Shown here in pieces: positions 25,128 through 36,179 of a DNA stretch of 64,000 nucleotides. How positions within the stretch are numbered: position 1 is the stretch's first letter; each line of letters starts with the position of its first letter. Under the pieces are notes generated by a model that made no database searches, was not told where the DNA came from, and saw nothing but the letters and a program-made list of their open reading frames with translations. The position numbers were made by a program, and so were the translations under genes. The stretch covers positions 124,001-188,000 of the forward strand of contig NZ_JAAXPS010000003.1 in NCBI RefSeq assembly GCF_012396555.1, read 5' to 3'. The DNA is from Facklamia miroungae (GTDB lineage: Bacteria > Bacillota > Bacilli > Lactobacillales > Aerococcaceae).

Positions 25128-26540
25128 ATGAAGTTCTTGTGGCAGCAAATTGTTGTTTTTTTAATTGTACTATTTACTGCCTTAACGGTATCTGCCTATC
25201 GTATTTCTGAGTATATGGAAAAGAAAATATATGAAGATAGGGAAATGCAGCTACTACGCTATGGAGAGAACATAGTTGATAATTATTTTTCTAGAGAAGA
25301 TCTGGTTCGTGCCTCTCAATTGTTATCCAGTGAGAAAATTATTATTCAAGTCAACTTGTCTGATGGACGGATTATCTATCCAACCTATGATCAACGCTTT
25401 GGCTCTAAATTAAGTAAAGAAGATCTTGAACAAATTGCAAAAGGGGTGAATGTTGGATTAAGGTACTCTCAAAGATACATTGATCCGGATACCCAGTTGC
25501 AAATGGCCACAGTTTATATTCCTTTAAAAGAAAATCAAGTTGCGGGCTTTCCAACCGGTTTTATTAGCCTTGGAGCCCCTTTAGAAGATTTAGAAGAAAA
25601 AGTAACAGCTATGCAAGAGAAGGTGCTGTTTGCTTATTCACTAGCCGGAATTGCAGGGATAGGAATAAGTGTTTTCTTCTCGATCTATCAAACTAATAAA
25701 TTAAAACATTTGCAAAAGGCCAGTCAAGAGATTGCCTCTGGAAATTATGAAATTAAAGTCAATACAAAAGGTAATGACGAATTTGCTGATTTGTCTAGGG
25801 ACTTCCAAAAAATGGCTGATTCTCTAGTTCAATATGAGGCTGAGGTTGAAAGACAAGAATCTCTAAGACGACAATTTATGATGGATGTCGCACATGAGAT
25901 GCGAACGCCTTTAACAACGATGAGTGGTTTGTTGGAAGGGCTAAGATATAACATGATCCCAGAAAATCAAGTGGATCGTAGTTTGGAGCTTATTCACTCT
26001 GAAACCCAACGTTTAACGCGCTTAGTCAATGAAAATTTAGATTACGAAAGAATTCGTAACAAGCAAATCAGTTTGAAAAAAGTAGAAATAGATACAAAAG
26101 AATTATTTGAAAAAATAAAAGCGCAGCTGCAAGTGAAAGCAGATGAAAAGAATAATCTTATCAAGAGTAAAGTTTCTGACGACTTCACCTTATGGGCTGA
26201 TTATGACCGCATTATGCAAATATTGATTAATTTAGTGACCAATGCTATCCAATTTTCGCAAGATAGTGAAATTGAAATAGAGGCATCAATGGTAGAGGAA
26301 GGATCACAAATTAAAGTGATTGATCATGGGATCGGGATCGATACAGCCCAAATTCGTTCGATATGGGAGCGGTTCTATAAGGTAGATGTTTCAAGAAAAA
26401 ATACGAAATTTGGTGAATCGGGTATTGGCCTAGCTGTTGTTCAATCTTTAGTGGAAGCTCACGATGGTCAAATAGAGGTTGAAAGTGAAGTGGGAAAAGG
26501 GTCTGTTTTTACAATATTATTGCCCCGCCCAACTAAATAA
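25128..26540 (+). CDS. HAMP-containing sensor histidine kinase
   Basis: A 470-residue kinase. Membrane helix at about 7-25, an extracytoplasmic sensor region of about 140 residues, a second helix at about 168-186, and HAMP (about 187-240). The HisKA box is VAHEMRTPLTTM with H256. HATPase has N-box NLVTNAIQF and G-boxes DHGIGI and GESGIGLAVV. Partner of the OmpR regulator just upstream. The sensor region is PAS-sized but its ligand is unknown. The promoter of the next gene lies across its last codons. Confidence 0.93.
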   Translation: MKFLWQQIVVFLIVLFTALTVSAYRISEYMEKKIYEDREMQLLRYGENIVDNYFSREDLVRASQLLSSEKIIIQVNLSDGRIIYPTYDQRFGSKLSKEDLEQIAKGVNVGLRYSQRYIDPDTQLQMATVYIPLKENQVAGFPTGFISLGAPLEDLEEKVTAMQEKVLFAYSLAGIAGIGISVFFSIYQTNKLKHLQKASQEIASGNYEIKVNTKGNDEFADLSRDFQKMADSLVQYEAEVERQESLRRQFMMDVAHEMRTPLTTMSGLLEGLRYNMIPENQVDRSLELIHSETQRLTRLVNENLDYERIRNKQISLKKVEIDTKELFEKIKAQLQVKADEKNNLIKSKVSDDFTLWADYDRIMQILINLVTNAIQFSQDSEIEIEASMVEEGSQIKVIDHGIGIDTAQIRSIWERFYKVDVSRKNTKFGESGIGLAVVQSLVEAHDGQIEVESEVGKGSVFTILLPRPTK

Positions 26541-26548
26541 GCTATAAT
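26520..26548 (+). promoter_or_regulatory. Internal promoter at the kinase 3' end
   Basis: TTGCCC (26520-26525), 17-bp spacer, TATAAT (26543-26548). It drives the anchored protein starting at 26600 and makes the upstream GTG at 26549 implausible as a start. Confidence 0.65.
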
Positions 26549-26599
26549 GTGTCTTTGTTAAAGAATACGAAGATTAATATCAAAAAGGAGGCCGCTAAA

Positions 26600-27682
26600 G
26601 TGGGTAAAACACTGAAAGTTATCATATCTATGATATTGATATTAGCCTTAGTGGGGGTAATTTCTTTATATGCTTATATTGACTTGAGCTCAAAAGCAAA
26701 TCATGTGCAAAAATCAAATAGTGAATTAATTAACACTAAAGATGAAATTCAAACTCAGATTGATGCGTTGTATTTTGATGACCAAAAAGATTTCCTGTCA
26801 GAGACTCTCAATCTAGAAATGATGAAACCTATCCAAGAAGAAATAAATAAATTGAATGAATCTACTAGCGTAAAAAATCAATTTCTTGATCAGTTAAAAG
26901 ACATTGAATTGCGTTATGAAGCACAAATAGCAGTCAACGATTTCTTCCAAGGAACAGAAGAGGCCATTCGAGGGAATCAAGTGAATGAAGAGCTGATGAT
27001 TCGCGAAGATTTAACAAAGGAAACGGTTCTTGAGGTGAAGGATAAGTACTATTTCATAGAGAAAATGGATGAAGAAAACGAGGTTCCAATTGAACTTGAC
27101 AACTTTGAAAAATCAGTTAATCGCTTAATTGACCGTGTAGAGGGAAGTATGGATGAGGTTGAAGAGTTAAACACACTTTTTAAAGCGGTTGAAAAAATCG
27201 AAATTGTAGATGGCAATATTGGGAAAATTGCCCAGGCGATGCATAAATTTGATCAGCGACTTTTACAAGTCCAGAATTCATTGCCTTCACTCTATAAAAA
27301 AATGGATAAGAGAGCAGATAACTATACGGCTAAAATGATCCAAAAGGTTGCGGAAATAGCTAAAAATGTTCCACAATACTATCAGCTGGTTATTACTTCA
27401 GTAGAGCCATCGAAGCGTTTAACCGATGCACTTGAAGAAAATAGAGATTTATTTGAAGTGGTTGAAGCATCTACAATTGAATCGGTAGAAGTTTCTCAAA
27501 CGATTCCCCAAGATACTCAGACATCTTCAAATGACTACTATTATGAGGAGCCAGAAAACTCTTGGACCAACCCAGATCCCAATCCTCCGACCACAAATAC
27601 ACAAGAAAGCCCAGGGCCGGTTGAACCAGAACCAAATGAACCTGAAGCAACAGCAGATTATTATAATAACAGTGATTATTAA
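26600..27682 (+). CDS. Membrane-anchored extracytoplasmic helical protein of unknown function
   Basis: About 360 residues. An uncleaved signal anchor (about 5-27, IISMILILALVGVISLYAYI) is followed by a highly charged helical region (about 30-290) and a low-complexity tail rich in Pro, Asn, Glu, Tyr and Thr (about 290-360). There is no LPXTG motif and no enzyme motif. The start is GTG 26600, with AAAGGAGG eight bases upstream. It directly follows the OmpR-type pair but has its own promoter. It may be a sensor accessory or an envelope-stress effector; this is inference from position only. Confidence 0.7.
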   Translation: MGKTLKVIISMILILALVGVISLYAYIDLSSKANHVQKSNSELINTKDEIQTQIDALYFDDQKDFLSETLNLEMMKPIQEEINKLNESTSVKNQFLDQLKDIELRYEAQIAVNDFFQGTEEAIRGNQVNEELMIREDLTKETVLEVKDKYYFIEKMDEENEVPIELDNFEKSVNRLIDRVEGSMDEVEELNTLFKAVEKIEIVDGNIGKIAQAMHKFDQRLLQVQNSLPSLYKKMDKRADNYTAKMIQKVAEIAKNVPQYYQLVITSVEPSKRLTDALEENRDLFEVVEASTIESVEVSQTIPQDTQTSSNDYYYEEPENSWTNPDPNPPTTNTQESPGPVEPEPNEPEATADYYNNSDY

Positions 27683-27683
27683 T

Positions 27684-27760
27684 CGCTCTTATGCACTTCA
27701 ATCTCCATGCTGACTCCTTTTGATAAGAAGTTAGAGCGTTGGAAGATGAAGTGCTTTTTG
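27684..27760 (+). terminator. Terminator with long loop
   Basis: GCACTTCA (27693-27700) pairs with TGAAGTGC (27747-27754), then TTTTT. An alternative pairing, CGCTCT (27684) with AGAGCG (27733), also exists. Confidence 0.6.
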
Positions 27761-27794
27761 TTAAAATAGACGTCAGTATGATAGGAGGGATCCA

Positions 27795-28481
27795 ATGAGA
27801 GTCATATCTTATATTGCCCATGATCACTTAGCTAATTCATCTAGCCAACAGTTTTTATTAGCGAGTGGCAAAGCGTTGACTGCAATTGATTATGTCGACT
27901 TAACTAGTGAGTGGCATGAAAAAGGAAGCTTCAAATCAAGTGAAGAGCTAGCTAGACTGGCTAATTATGACCGTATTTTATTTCAATTTCCTTTATATTG
28001 GTACCAAGCTCCTGCGATTCTTAAAATATGGATGGATCAAGTTTTTGATGATCAATTGAATATTAAACAGACACAAAAAATACTCAGAGAGAAAGAGTTT
28101 GGAATCGTTTTGACGGTCGGATCAAAACGTGAAAGTTTTCAACCAGGCGAGCGCGTGGGAGTCACTTTATCGGAATTATTATCACCTTATTATGCTTGGT
28201 CAAATTATTTCGCTATGAAATACCTCCCTCCTTTTGTAATTTCACAATTTCATTATTTAACCGAAGCAGAAAAAAACAATTTGTTGATTGACTATGTTAC
28301 TTATATAAAAATGGGAAGAATTAATTCACTGGAAGATAAGGTGAGAGTTTTATTAGATGAGTTGAACCGACTTGAACTCAATCTAGATCCAATTGATCAA
28401 TTAGTATTCGATCAGTTTATTCAAAAAATTAACGAACAAGCGGATGAATTAAAAGAATTAAAATTTCTGGATGAAGAATAG
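27795..28481 (+). CDS. NAD(P)H-dependent oxidoreductase, flavodoxin-like fold
   Basis: A 228-residue protein of the Flavodoxin_2 (KefF/MdaB) type: FQFPLYWYQAPAILKIWMDQV is the diagnostic segment, followed by LTVGSKRESF. Members bind FMN or FAD and reduce quinones or nitro compounds with NAD(P)H. AGGAGGG lies before the ATG. A 59-residue reading frame starts 11 bp after its stop. The C-terminal helical extension (about 175-228) is longer than in many relatives. Confidence 0.82.
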   Translation: MRVISYIAHDHLANSSSQQFLLASGKALTAIDYVDLTSEWHEKGSFKSSEELARLANYDRILFQFPLYWYQAPAILKIWMDQVFDDQLNIKQTQKILREKEFGIVLTVGSKRESFQPGERVGVTLSELLSPYYAWSNYFAMKYLPPFVISQFHYLTEAEKNNLLIDYVTYIKMGRINSLEDKVRVLLDELNRLELNLDPIDQLVFDQFIQKINEQADELKELKFLDEE

Positions 28482-28492
28482 AAGGTGATAAA

Positions 28493-28672
28493 ATGTCAGA
28501 AGCTGAAATGTTTCAAGCGCATGTTGAAAAATGGTTAAATCACTGCAAAGACTATCCGAGTAAAGCCGTTTTAACTGTCGCATTAGCAGTTCTAAAAGAA
28601 CAAGAAAAACGAATTGATCAAAATAGAGGACAATTAGATTCTAGCGCTTGGAGTCCCAATGCTTGGTCCTAA
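28493..28672 (+). CDS. Small hypothetical protein, 59 residues
   Basis: A short frame with GAAGGTGA six bases before the ATG. The product (MSEAEMFQAHVEKW ... WSPNAWS) is helical in its first 45 residues, with a single Cys at 18 and a Trp/Ser/Asn-rich end. It is placed directly behind the oxidoreductase and before the tyrS promoter, so it probably belongs to the oxidoreductase transcript. No family was recognised. Confidence 0.6.
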   Translation: MSEAEMFQAHVEKWLNHCKDYPSKAVLTVALAVLKEQEKRIDQNRGQLDSSAWSPNAWS

Positions 28673-28678
28673 CAAGGC

Positions 28679-28707
28679 TTGCAAGATACTAGTCGACCAA
28701 TTATACT
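28679..28707 (+). promoter_or_regulatory. tyrS promoter
   Basis: TTGCAA (28679-28684), 17-bp spacer, TATACT (28702-28707). The leader is too short for a T-box. Confidence 0.65.
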
Positions 28708-28737
28708 AAAAAGAAAGAAATCCTGGGAGTGAAGTAA

Positions 28738-30006
28738 ATGTCAATTATAGAAGATTTAGAATGGCGCGGCGCAATTAACCAGCAGACTGATCCAGAGGGG
28801 CTAGCCAAATTATTAGCTAAGAAGCCAGTAACCCTATATTGTGGAGTAGATGCAACCGGTGATTCCATGCATATAGGGCATTTAATTCCTTTTATGGTTT
28901 TAAAAAGATTTCAATTAGCAGGTCACCAACCCATTGTTATAATAGGGGGCGCAACTGGATCAATCGGTGATCCTTCTGGTCGCACAAGCGAGCGAAGCCT
29001 ACAAACGATGGAAGTTGTTCAAGAAAACGCAAAAAAATTAACACAACAAATGCAAAAACTTTTCTTCAAAGGGGATGCAACTGAAAATTCTTTTAAGATA
29101 ATGAATAATTTTGACTGGTTAAGCAAAATTTCATTGTTAGAATTTCTTAGAGATTACGGTAAGCATTTTAATGTCAATACCATGTTAGCTAAGGATGTTG
29201 TGGCAAGTCGCTTAGAGCATGGAATTTCTTTTACAGAATTTTCTTATCAAATCCTTCAAGCCATCGACTTCCACTATCTTTTTAAAAGTCAAGATGTACA
29301 ACTGCAAGTAGGAGGAAGCGACCAATGGGGTAATGTTACAGCGGGTTTAGATTTTATTCATCGAATGGAAGGACCAGAAGCTGAAGTTTATGGTTTGACT
29401 ATCCCTTTAATGTTGAAGTCAGACGGAACTAAATTTGGCAAATCAGCAGGTGGAGAAACGATCTGGTTAGATCCAGAAAAAACAACCCCTTATGAATTTT
29501 ATCAATTTTGGTTAAATCAAGCGGATGCAGACGTGATCAAATATTTGAAGTACTTCACTTTTTTGGACAAATCAGAAATAGAGATATTGGAGCAAGAAGT
29601 GGCTAATCAACCGCATCTAAGAAATGGTCAACGCCGTTTAGCTGAAGAAATCACCCGATTTGTTCACGGCCAAGACGCCTTAGAAGAAGCAGAAAAAATA
29701 ACGCAAGCATTATTTACTGGTAATGTACAAGACTTAAATATGCATCAAATTGAGGCTGGCTTTAAAAATATGCCACAAGCCAACGCATCGAAAGAACCAA
29801 TGGATATCGTAGTGTGGCTAGTTGAGACGGGTATTGTTCAATCTAGGAGAGAAGCTAGAGAATTTGTTAGCAATGGAGCAATTTTGATAAATGGAGAGAA
29901 AATAACGGATCTTCAATATGAAATAAGTCAAAGTGATGCCATCGGAGAAAAATATATTATTGTCAGACGGGGTAAGAAGAACTATACACTGGTTACCTTA
30001 TCCTAA
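28738..30006 (+). CDS. tyrS: Tyrosyl-tRNA synthetase
   Basis: A 422-residue class I synthetase (TyrRS, TyrS type). HIGH is at 45-48, KFGKS at 232-236, YQILQAIDFHYLF and GGSDQWGN line the tyrosine site, and a C-terminal S4-like RNA-binding domain is at about 352-415 (SRREAREFVSNGAILINGEK). It charges tRNA-Tyr. Monocistronic, with GGGAGTG before the ATG. Confidence 0.98.
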   Translation: MSIIEDLEWRGAINQQTDPEGLAKLLAKKPVTLYCGVDATGDSMHIGHLIPFMVLKRFQLAGHQPIVIIGGATGSIGDPSGRTSERSLQTMEVVQENAKKLTQQMQKLFFKGDATENSFKIMNNFDWLSKISLLEFLRDYGKHFNVNTMLAKDVVASRLEHGISFTEFSYQILQAIDFHYLFKSQDVQLQVGGSDQWGNVTAGLDFIHRMEGPEAEVYGLTIPLMLKSDGTKFGKSAGGETIWLDPEKTTPYEFYQFWLNQADADVIKYLKYFTFLDKSEIEILEQEVANQPHLRNGQRRLAEEITRFVHGQDALEEAEKITQALFTGNVQDLNMHQIEAGFKNMPQANASKEPMDIVVWLVETGIVQSRREAREFVSNGAILINGEKITDLQYEISQSDAIGEKYIIVRRGKKNYTLVTLS

Positions 30007-30020
30007 TAAAGTAGAGCTTA

Positions 30021-30050
30021 AAATCCATAGGTTTATCCTATGGATTTATT
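30021..30050 (+). terminator. tyrS terminator
   Basis: The perfect 11-bp stem AAATCCATAGG / CCTATGGATTT has a 5-base loop; the following T-run is interrupted (ATTTAATT). Confidence 0.65.
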
Positions 30051-30211
30051 TAATTAATCAAAGCTGTTAATGTTTCAGTTGTGTTACAAGTCCTATACGA
30101 ATCCGCTAAAACGATCTTTTTTTACTTTAAATATGGTAAGATCATTCTTGTTAAGAAAGAAAATCGTTATATATATAAACTATGCAAAAGATCAAAGGGG
30201 AGCTAATAAGT

Positions 30212-31639
30212 ATGAAAATGAATTTTTCCAAAAGGTTAGTAACCACATTATTAACTTCATCGCTTGTACTTTCAGCGGTAAGCACTTCACCAATTTATGC
30301 ACAAAATAGTGATGAGATGAATTCAAATACAACTTATCAAGTAAATGACTTAAATGGTGAGCAAGCTCAGTTATACGCTAAGCTAGTGAATTCATACAAT
30401 CAGATAGAATCAATTAAAGAAGAAGCAGAAGGACTTCAAAATTCTATTGTGGAAGATAACGAGACAATTGAAGCTTTAAATCAAGAGATCGATGAGTTGC
30501 AAGAAATGATTGATAAACGTCAAGAATTGATTGCAGAACAAGCCATTGCTATTCAAGAAAACGGCGGAACAACTAACTATTTAAATGTTCTCGCTTCTTC
30601 AGAATCACTTTCTGAATTTGTGGGGCGTATGGACGTGATTATTAAGTTGGTTTCTTCAAATAAAGATTTATTAAATAGCCAGAAAGAAGATATGGCGAGC
30701 GTTGAAGCTAAAAAAGCAGCAACCGAAGAAGCCAAGACTACTAAAATAAATAAAATGATTAGTTTAGAGGCCCTAAAAGGTGATCTGGAAGTTGAAACAG
30801 CATCTGCCGAGGTGGCTTATTCTGAATTAACAAGAGCAGCTGAATTAGCTGAAGAAACGCGTTTGGCTTTAGAAGCAGAGGCAGCAGCATTTGAAGCTGC
30901 CGCTCAAGTTGAAATTACTGAAAATACAGAAGTTACTAATGAAGTTGTAACTCCTGAATCAACCGAAGAAGCTGTGACAACAGTAGAAACACCATTAGAA
31001 ACGATTGAGACAAGTCAGGAAGCACTTCCAACAGAAGAGCCTTCTTTTGAGGCTGTGGGTTCATTAGAAACAATTGAAAGTGAGCAAGCTGTAGAAACAA
31101 TCCAAGCTGTAGAAACAAGCTCTGAACCGATTGATACAACTCAAATTGTAGAAACAAGTGCTCAGCCAGTAGAAACCACTCAAGTTGTCGAAACAAGCGT
31201 TGAACCGGTAGAAACAACTCAAATTGTAGAAACAAGTGAAGAAGTGATACAAGAAGAGGAAGTTCAAACACCAGATTTATCTTACAATACAGGATCTTTA
31301 ATTGGAAATGCAGAAAAGTATATTGGAATCCCTTATGTCTGGGGTGGTAAATCGCCATCAGGATTTGACTGTTCAGGATTTGTCCAATATGTATTCAGAG
31401 AAACTTATGGAATGGAAATAGGTGGATGGACTGGAGCGCAAGAATATGCGGGAACTAGAATTTCAGTAGAAGAAGCTCAACCTGGCGATTTATATTTCTG
31501 GGGAAGTCCTGGAGCTACTTATCACGTCGCTTTAGCAACTGGTGGTGGAAGCTATATCCATGCATCTCAACCGGGAACACCTTTGGGCTATTCTAACACT
31601 TCATCATTTACCCCATCATTTGCGGTAAGAGTTTTATAA
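30212..31639 (+). CDS. Secreted peptidoglycan hydrolase: coiled coil, VET-rich repeats, NlpC/P60 domain
   Basis: A 475-residue secreted protein. The signal peptide runs about residues 1-30 (FSKRLVTTLLTSSLVLSAVS, cleavage near YAQ). A PcsB/CwlO-like coiled coil follows (about 50-220), then a Glu/Thr/Val-rich linker with tandem repeats (about 230-355). The C-terminal NlpC/P60 endopeptidase has C387 (FDCSGF), H438 and H450. It probably cuts D-glutamyl-diamino-acid bonds in peptidoglycan during growth or separation. The start at 30212 is chosen over 30182: AAAGGGGA lies about ten bases upstream and the signal peptide begins there. Confidence 0.93.
   Translation: MKMNFSKRLVTTLLTSSLVLSAVSTSPIYAQNSDEMNSNTTYQVNDLNGEQAQLYAKLVNSYNQIESIKEEAEGLQNSIVEDNETIEALNQEIDELQEMIDKRQELIAEQAIAIQENGGTTNYLNVLASSESLSEFVGRMDVIIKLVSSNKDLLNSQKEDMASVEAKKAATEEAKTTKINKMISLEALKGDLEVETASAEVAYSELTRAAELAEETRLALEAEAAAFEAAAQVEITENTEVTNEVVTPESTEEAVTTVETPLETIETSQEALPTEEPSFEAVGSLETIESEQAVETIQAVETSSEPIDTTQIVETSAQPVETTQVVETSVEPVETTQIVETSEEVIQEEEVQTPDLSYNTGSLIGNAEKYIGIPYVWGGKSPSGFDCSGFVQYVFRETYGMEIGGWTGAQEYAGTRISVEEAQPGDLYFWGSPGATYHVALATGGGSYIHASQPGTPLGYSNTSSFTPSFAVRVL
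31109..31237 (+). repeat. 39-bp tandem repeats in the NlpC/P60 linker
   Basis: Three 39-bp units (31109-31147, 31148-31186, 31187-31225) and a partial fourth encode the 13-residue unit VETSxxPxxTTQx. Third-position changes show they are not a very recent duplication, but copy number may vary between strains. Confidence 0.85.
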
Positions 31640-31645
31640 TAATAC

Positions 31646-31676
31646 AAAGAGTCAGGAAACTGACTCTTTTTTTGTG
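31646..31676 (+). terminator. Terminator of the NlpC/P60 gene
   Basis: The perfect 10-bp stem AAAGAGTCAG / CTGACTCTTT has a GAAA tetraloop and a run of T. Confidence 0.9.
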
Positions 31677-31708
31677 CAAAATTATAGAGGGAGCCTACCT
31701 TTAAACTA

Positions 31709-31717
31709 TGCTATAAT
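31709..31717 (+). promoter_or_regulatory. metG extended -10 promoter
   Basis: TGCTATAAT (TATAAT at 31712-31717) lies 35 bp before the GTG start. Confidence 0.6.
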
Positions 31718-31737
31718 AGAGAGGATAATTTACTTGA

Positions 31738-33783
<2,046 letters not shown>

Positions 33784-33899
33784 AAAATTTGATAAAGAAG
33801 GGCAAGTGGGTACATTTGTCCTTTTTCTTTTGTCAATAATGACTTTTTGTTTGTTTAAAACAAAATATGATAAAATGTTAGAGATTGGAGAGGAAAAGA

Positions 33900-34685
33900 A
33901 TGAAATTATTTGATACACATACACATCTAAACGTCTCCCAATTTCAGGGGAAAGAACGTGAATATTTGCAAAAGGCGAAAGAAGCAGGCGTGGAGTACTT
34001 AGCAGTTGTTGGTTTTGACCGGCCGACCATTGATCAAAGTTTAGCGCTCAGCCATGATTGCGAGAATATTATTAGTGTAGTCGGTTGTCATCCAACTGAA
34101 ACCATTTATTATGATCAAGCATTTGAAGACGATTTACATGCTTGGTTAGAATTAGACCGTGTAAAAATGTTAGGAGAAATTGGTCTTGATTACCATTGGG
34201 ACACATCACCAAAAGATATTCAAATCAAATTTTTTAGAAGACAAATAGCGATTGCCAAAGAACATAATCTACCCATTACAATTCATAATCGCGAAGCAAC
34301 AGAAGATTGCTACCGCATTTTAAAAGAAGAAGGAGTACCCGAAGCCGGAGGGATTATGCATTCTTTTGGTGAAGGACCAGAAGAAGCTAAACGCTTTTTG
34401 GATTTGGGCATGCATTTATCGTTTAGTGGAGTGCTTACTTTTAAGAAAACTGATCAAGTCCGACAGGCGGCTTTAATCACACCTTTAGATAAATTGTTGA
34501 TTGAGACAGATGCCCCTTATTTAGCGCCTGTGCCAATGAGAGGAAAGCAAAATGAACCAGCTTTTGTGAAGTATGTCGCTGAACAATTAGCTCAGCTAAA
34601 AAAACTTTCAGTAGATCAAATCGCTCAAATTACAAGTGAGAATGCCTTTGCTCTATTCAAATGGCGACCGAAAGAGGAAAATTAA
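33900..34685 (+). CDS. tatD: TatD-family metal-dependent deoxyribonuclease
   Basis: A 261-residue TIM-barrel hydrolase. FDTHTHLN gives the first metal ligands; GCHPTE, GEIGLDYHW, HNREA, MHSFG and ETDAPYL follow. Acts as a 3'-5' DNase or related nuclease. The ATG at 33900 has GGAGAGG six bases upstream; the longer TTG frame at 33885 overlaps that site. One base separates it from rnmV. Confidence 0.93.
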   Translation: MKLFDTHTHLNVSQFQGKEREYLQKAKEAGVEYLAVVGFDRPTIDQSLALSHDCENIISVVGCHPTETIYYDQAFEDDLHAWLELDRVKMLGEIGLDYHWDTSPKDIQIKFFRRQIAIAKEHNLPITIHNREATEDCYRILKEEGVPEAGGIMHSFGEGPEEAKRFLDLGMHLSFSGVLTFKKTDQVRQAALITPLDKLLIETDAPYLAPVPMRGKQNEPAFVKYVAEQLAQLKKLSVDQIAQITSENAFALFKWRPKEEN

Positions 34686-34686
34686 A

Positions 34687-35274
34687 ATGAGAGAAATAGA
34701 AGTGCCCAAGGAAGTAGTTGTAGTAGAAGGAAAATCCGATACCCAGCGCTTAAATCAAATATTTGGGTCAGCCATTAAAACCATTGAAACGAATGGATCG
34801 GCTATTGACAGCGCGATAATAAAGCGAATTAAAGATGCTGATGAAAGGTTTGGCGTAATTGTCTTTACAGATCCTGATTATCCGGGAGAGCGAATTCGTC
34901 GAATTATTCGTGCCGAAGTTCCATCGGTTAAAGAAGCTTTTTTGAGTCAAGAAGCAGCCAATTCACACCGAAAAAAAGATTCTTTAGGAATAGAACATGC
35001 AAGTGCTGAAGCCATTCAAACAGCCTTAAAAAAAGTAACACAAATGTCTTTTCAAGCAGAGCTTAAACCTATTCCTATGTCTGAGCTTGTAGCTTTGGGG
35101 TTAGCTGGAAGCGATCAGGCTAAACTTTTGCGTCAAAAACTAGCTGATCATTTCAACTTGGGACATGTAAATGCTAAGCAATTACAAAAGCAGATGGCCA
35201 AATATCAAGTTACACGCGAAGAAGTTATCCAAGTTTTAGAAGGGGGGAAAGCTAATGACCAAGAACTTAAATGA
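34687..35274 (+). CDS. rnmV: Ribonuclease M5 (5S rRNA maturation)
   Basis: A 195-residue RNase M5. The TOPRIM domain has VVVVEGKSD (catalytic Glu) and VIVFTDPDYPGERIRR (DxD). A helical C-terminal part binds the 5S precursor. The start at 34687 immediately follows the tatD stop; the frame is open further upstream inside tatD, but homologues start with this VPKEVVVVEGK context. ksgA begins inside its 3' end, the usual rnmV-ksgA coupling. Confidence 0.95.
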   Translation: MREIEVPKEVVVVEGKSDTQRLNQIFGSAIKTIETNGSAIDSAIIKRIKDADERFGVIVFTDPDYPGERIRRIIRAEVPSVKEAFLSQEAANSHRKKDSLGIEHASAEAIQTALKKVTQMSFQAELKPIPMSELVALGLAGSDQAKLLRQKLADHFNLGHVNAKQLQKQMAKYQVTREEVIQVLEGGKANDQELK

Positions 35275-36139
35275 AAAATTTATCGCTACGCCTAGTCGAA
35301 CGAGTGCAATCATGAAGCGTTATAATATCAAAATGAAAAAGAGTCTCGGACAAAATTTTTTAGTTGAGCCCCAAATTTTGCAAAAGCTGATTGAAGTAGC
35401 TGAAGTGGATGATGAGACGATTGTTATTGAAATTGGTCCTGGTATTGGAGCTTTAACAGAGTTCTTAGCTTTATCCGCGAAGAGAGTGCTAGCTTTTGAA
35501 ATCGATCAACGGTTTGTAAATATTTTACAAGAGACATTATCTCCTTATAAAAATGTTGAGGTAATCCATCAAGATATTTTGAAAGTAGACTTTAACCATC
35601 AAGACTACCACTTTTTACATGAAGCCAAGCGATTAGTTGTCGTAGCTAATCTTCCATATTATATTACCACCCCTATTATTATGCATTTATTAGCGAGTCA
35701 ATTACCTTTTCATAGCCTGGTAATGATGATGCAAAAAGAAGTCGCTGAGCGCATGACAGCTCAAGTAGGAACCAAGGCTTATAATTCACTGACGGTGGCG
35801 ATTCAACTGCAAATGAAGAGTGAGTTAGCTTTCATTGTTCCGCGAACCGTCTTCATTCCTAAACCGAACGTGGATTCGGCAGTACTAAAATTAACAAAGT
35901 TAGAGAAAAATCCTTACGAATTAGACGACAGTGAAGCTTTTCAAAAATTTGTGCAAGCTTGTTTTAAGCAACGAAGAAAAACTTTATGGAATAATCTGAA
36001 AGCATATTATCAAGAAATAGATCCTGGACAATTAGAGGATTATTTTGCAAAAGTCAATATGGAACCAAGTCGCCGAGCAGAAACATTAAATTTAGATGAG
36101 TTTATCAAACTTTATTTAGTTATTAATGAAAAAAAATAA
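35255..36139 (+). CDS. ksgA: 16S rRNA dimethyladenosine transferase
   Basis: A 294-residue RsmA/KsgA. KKSLGQNFL marks the start of the domain, the SAM motif is IEIGPGIGALTEFL, motif IV is NLPYYITTPI, and the C-terminal helical domain has CFKQRRKTLWNNL. It dimethylates A1518 and A1519 of 16S rRNA. Intact ksgA implies kasugamycin sensitivity (inference). It overlaps rnmV by 20 bases. GAAGGGGGG lies before the ATG. Confidence 0.97.
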   Translation: MTKNLNEKFIATPSRTSAIMKRYNIKMKKSLGQNFLVEPQILQKLIEVAEVDDETIVIEIGPGIGALTEFLALSAKRVLAFEIDQRFVNILQETLSPYKNVEVIHQDILKVDFNHQDYHFLHEAKRLVVVANLPYYITTPIIMHLLASQLPFHSLVMMMQKEVAERMTAQVGTKAYNSLTVAIQLQMKSELAFIVPRTVFIPKPNVDSAVLKLTKLEKNPYELDDSEAFQKFVQACFKQRRKTLWNNLKAYYQEIDPGQLEDYFAKVNMEPSRRAETLNLDEFIKLYLVINEKK

Positions 36140-36179
36140 CAGAATAAACTTATTGAAAAATTTAGTCACTTATGTTATA

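Noticed and set aside
27471-27827. 118-codon minus-strand frame
   Set aside because: Lies across a terminator and two plus-strand genes; no start signal.
28493-28737. T-box riboswitch before tyrS (also considered for metG and lysS)
   Set aside because: Leaders are only tens of bases long and hold no T-box core or specifier stem.
30070-30309. 79-codon frame overlapping the NlpC/P60 gene start
   Set aside because: It covers the tyrS-nlpC gap and runs in another frame through the signal peptide; no ribosome site.
30936-31358. 140-codon minus-strand frame within the hydrolase
   Set aside because: Leu/Phe-rich shadow of the VET-rich repeats on the other strand.
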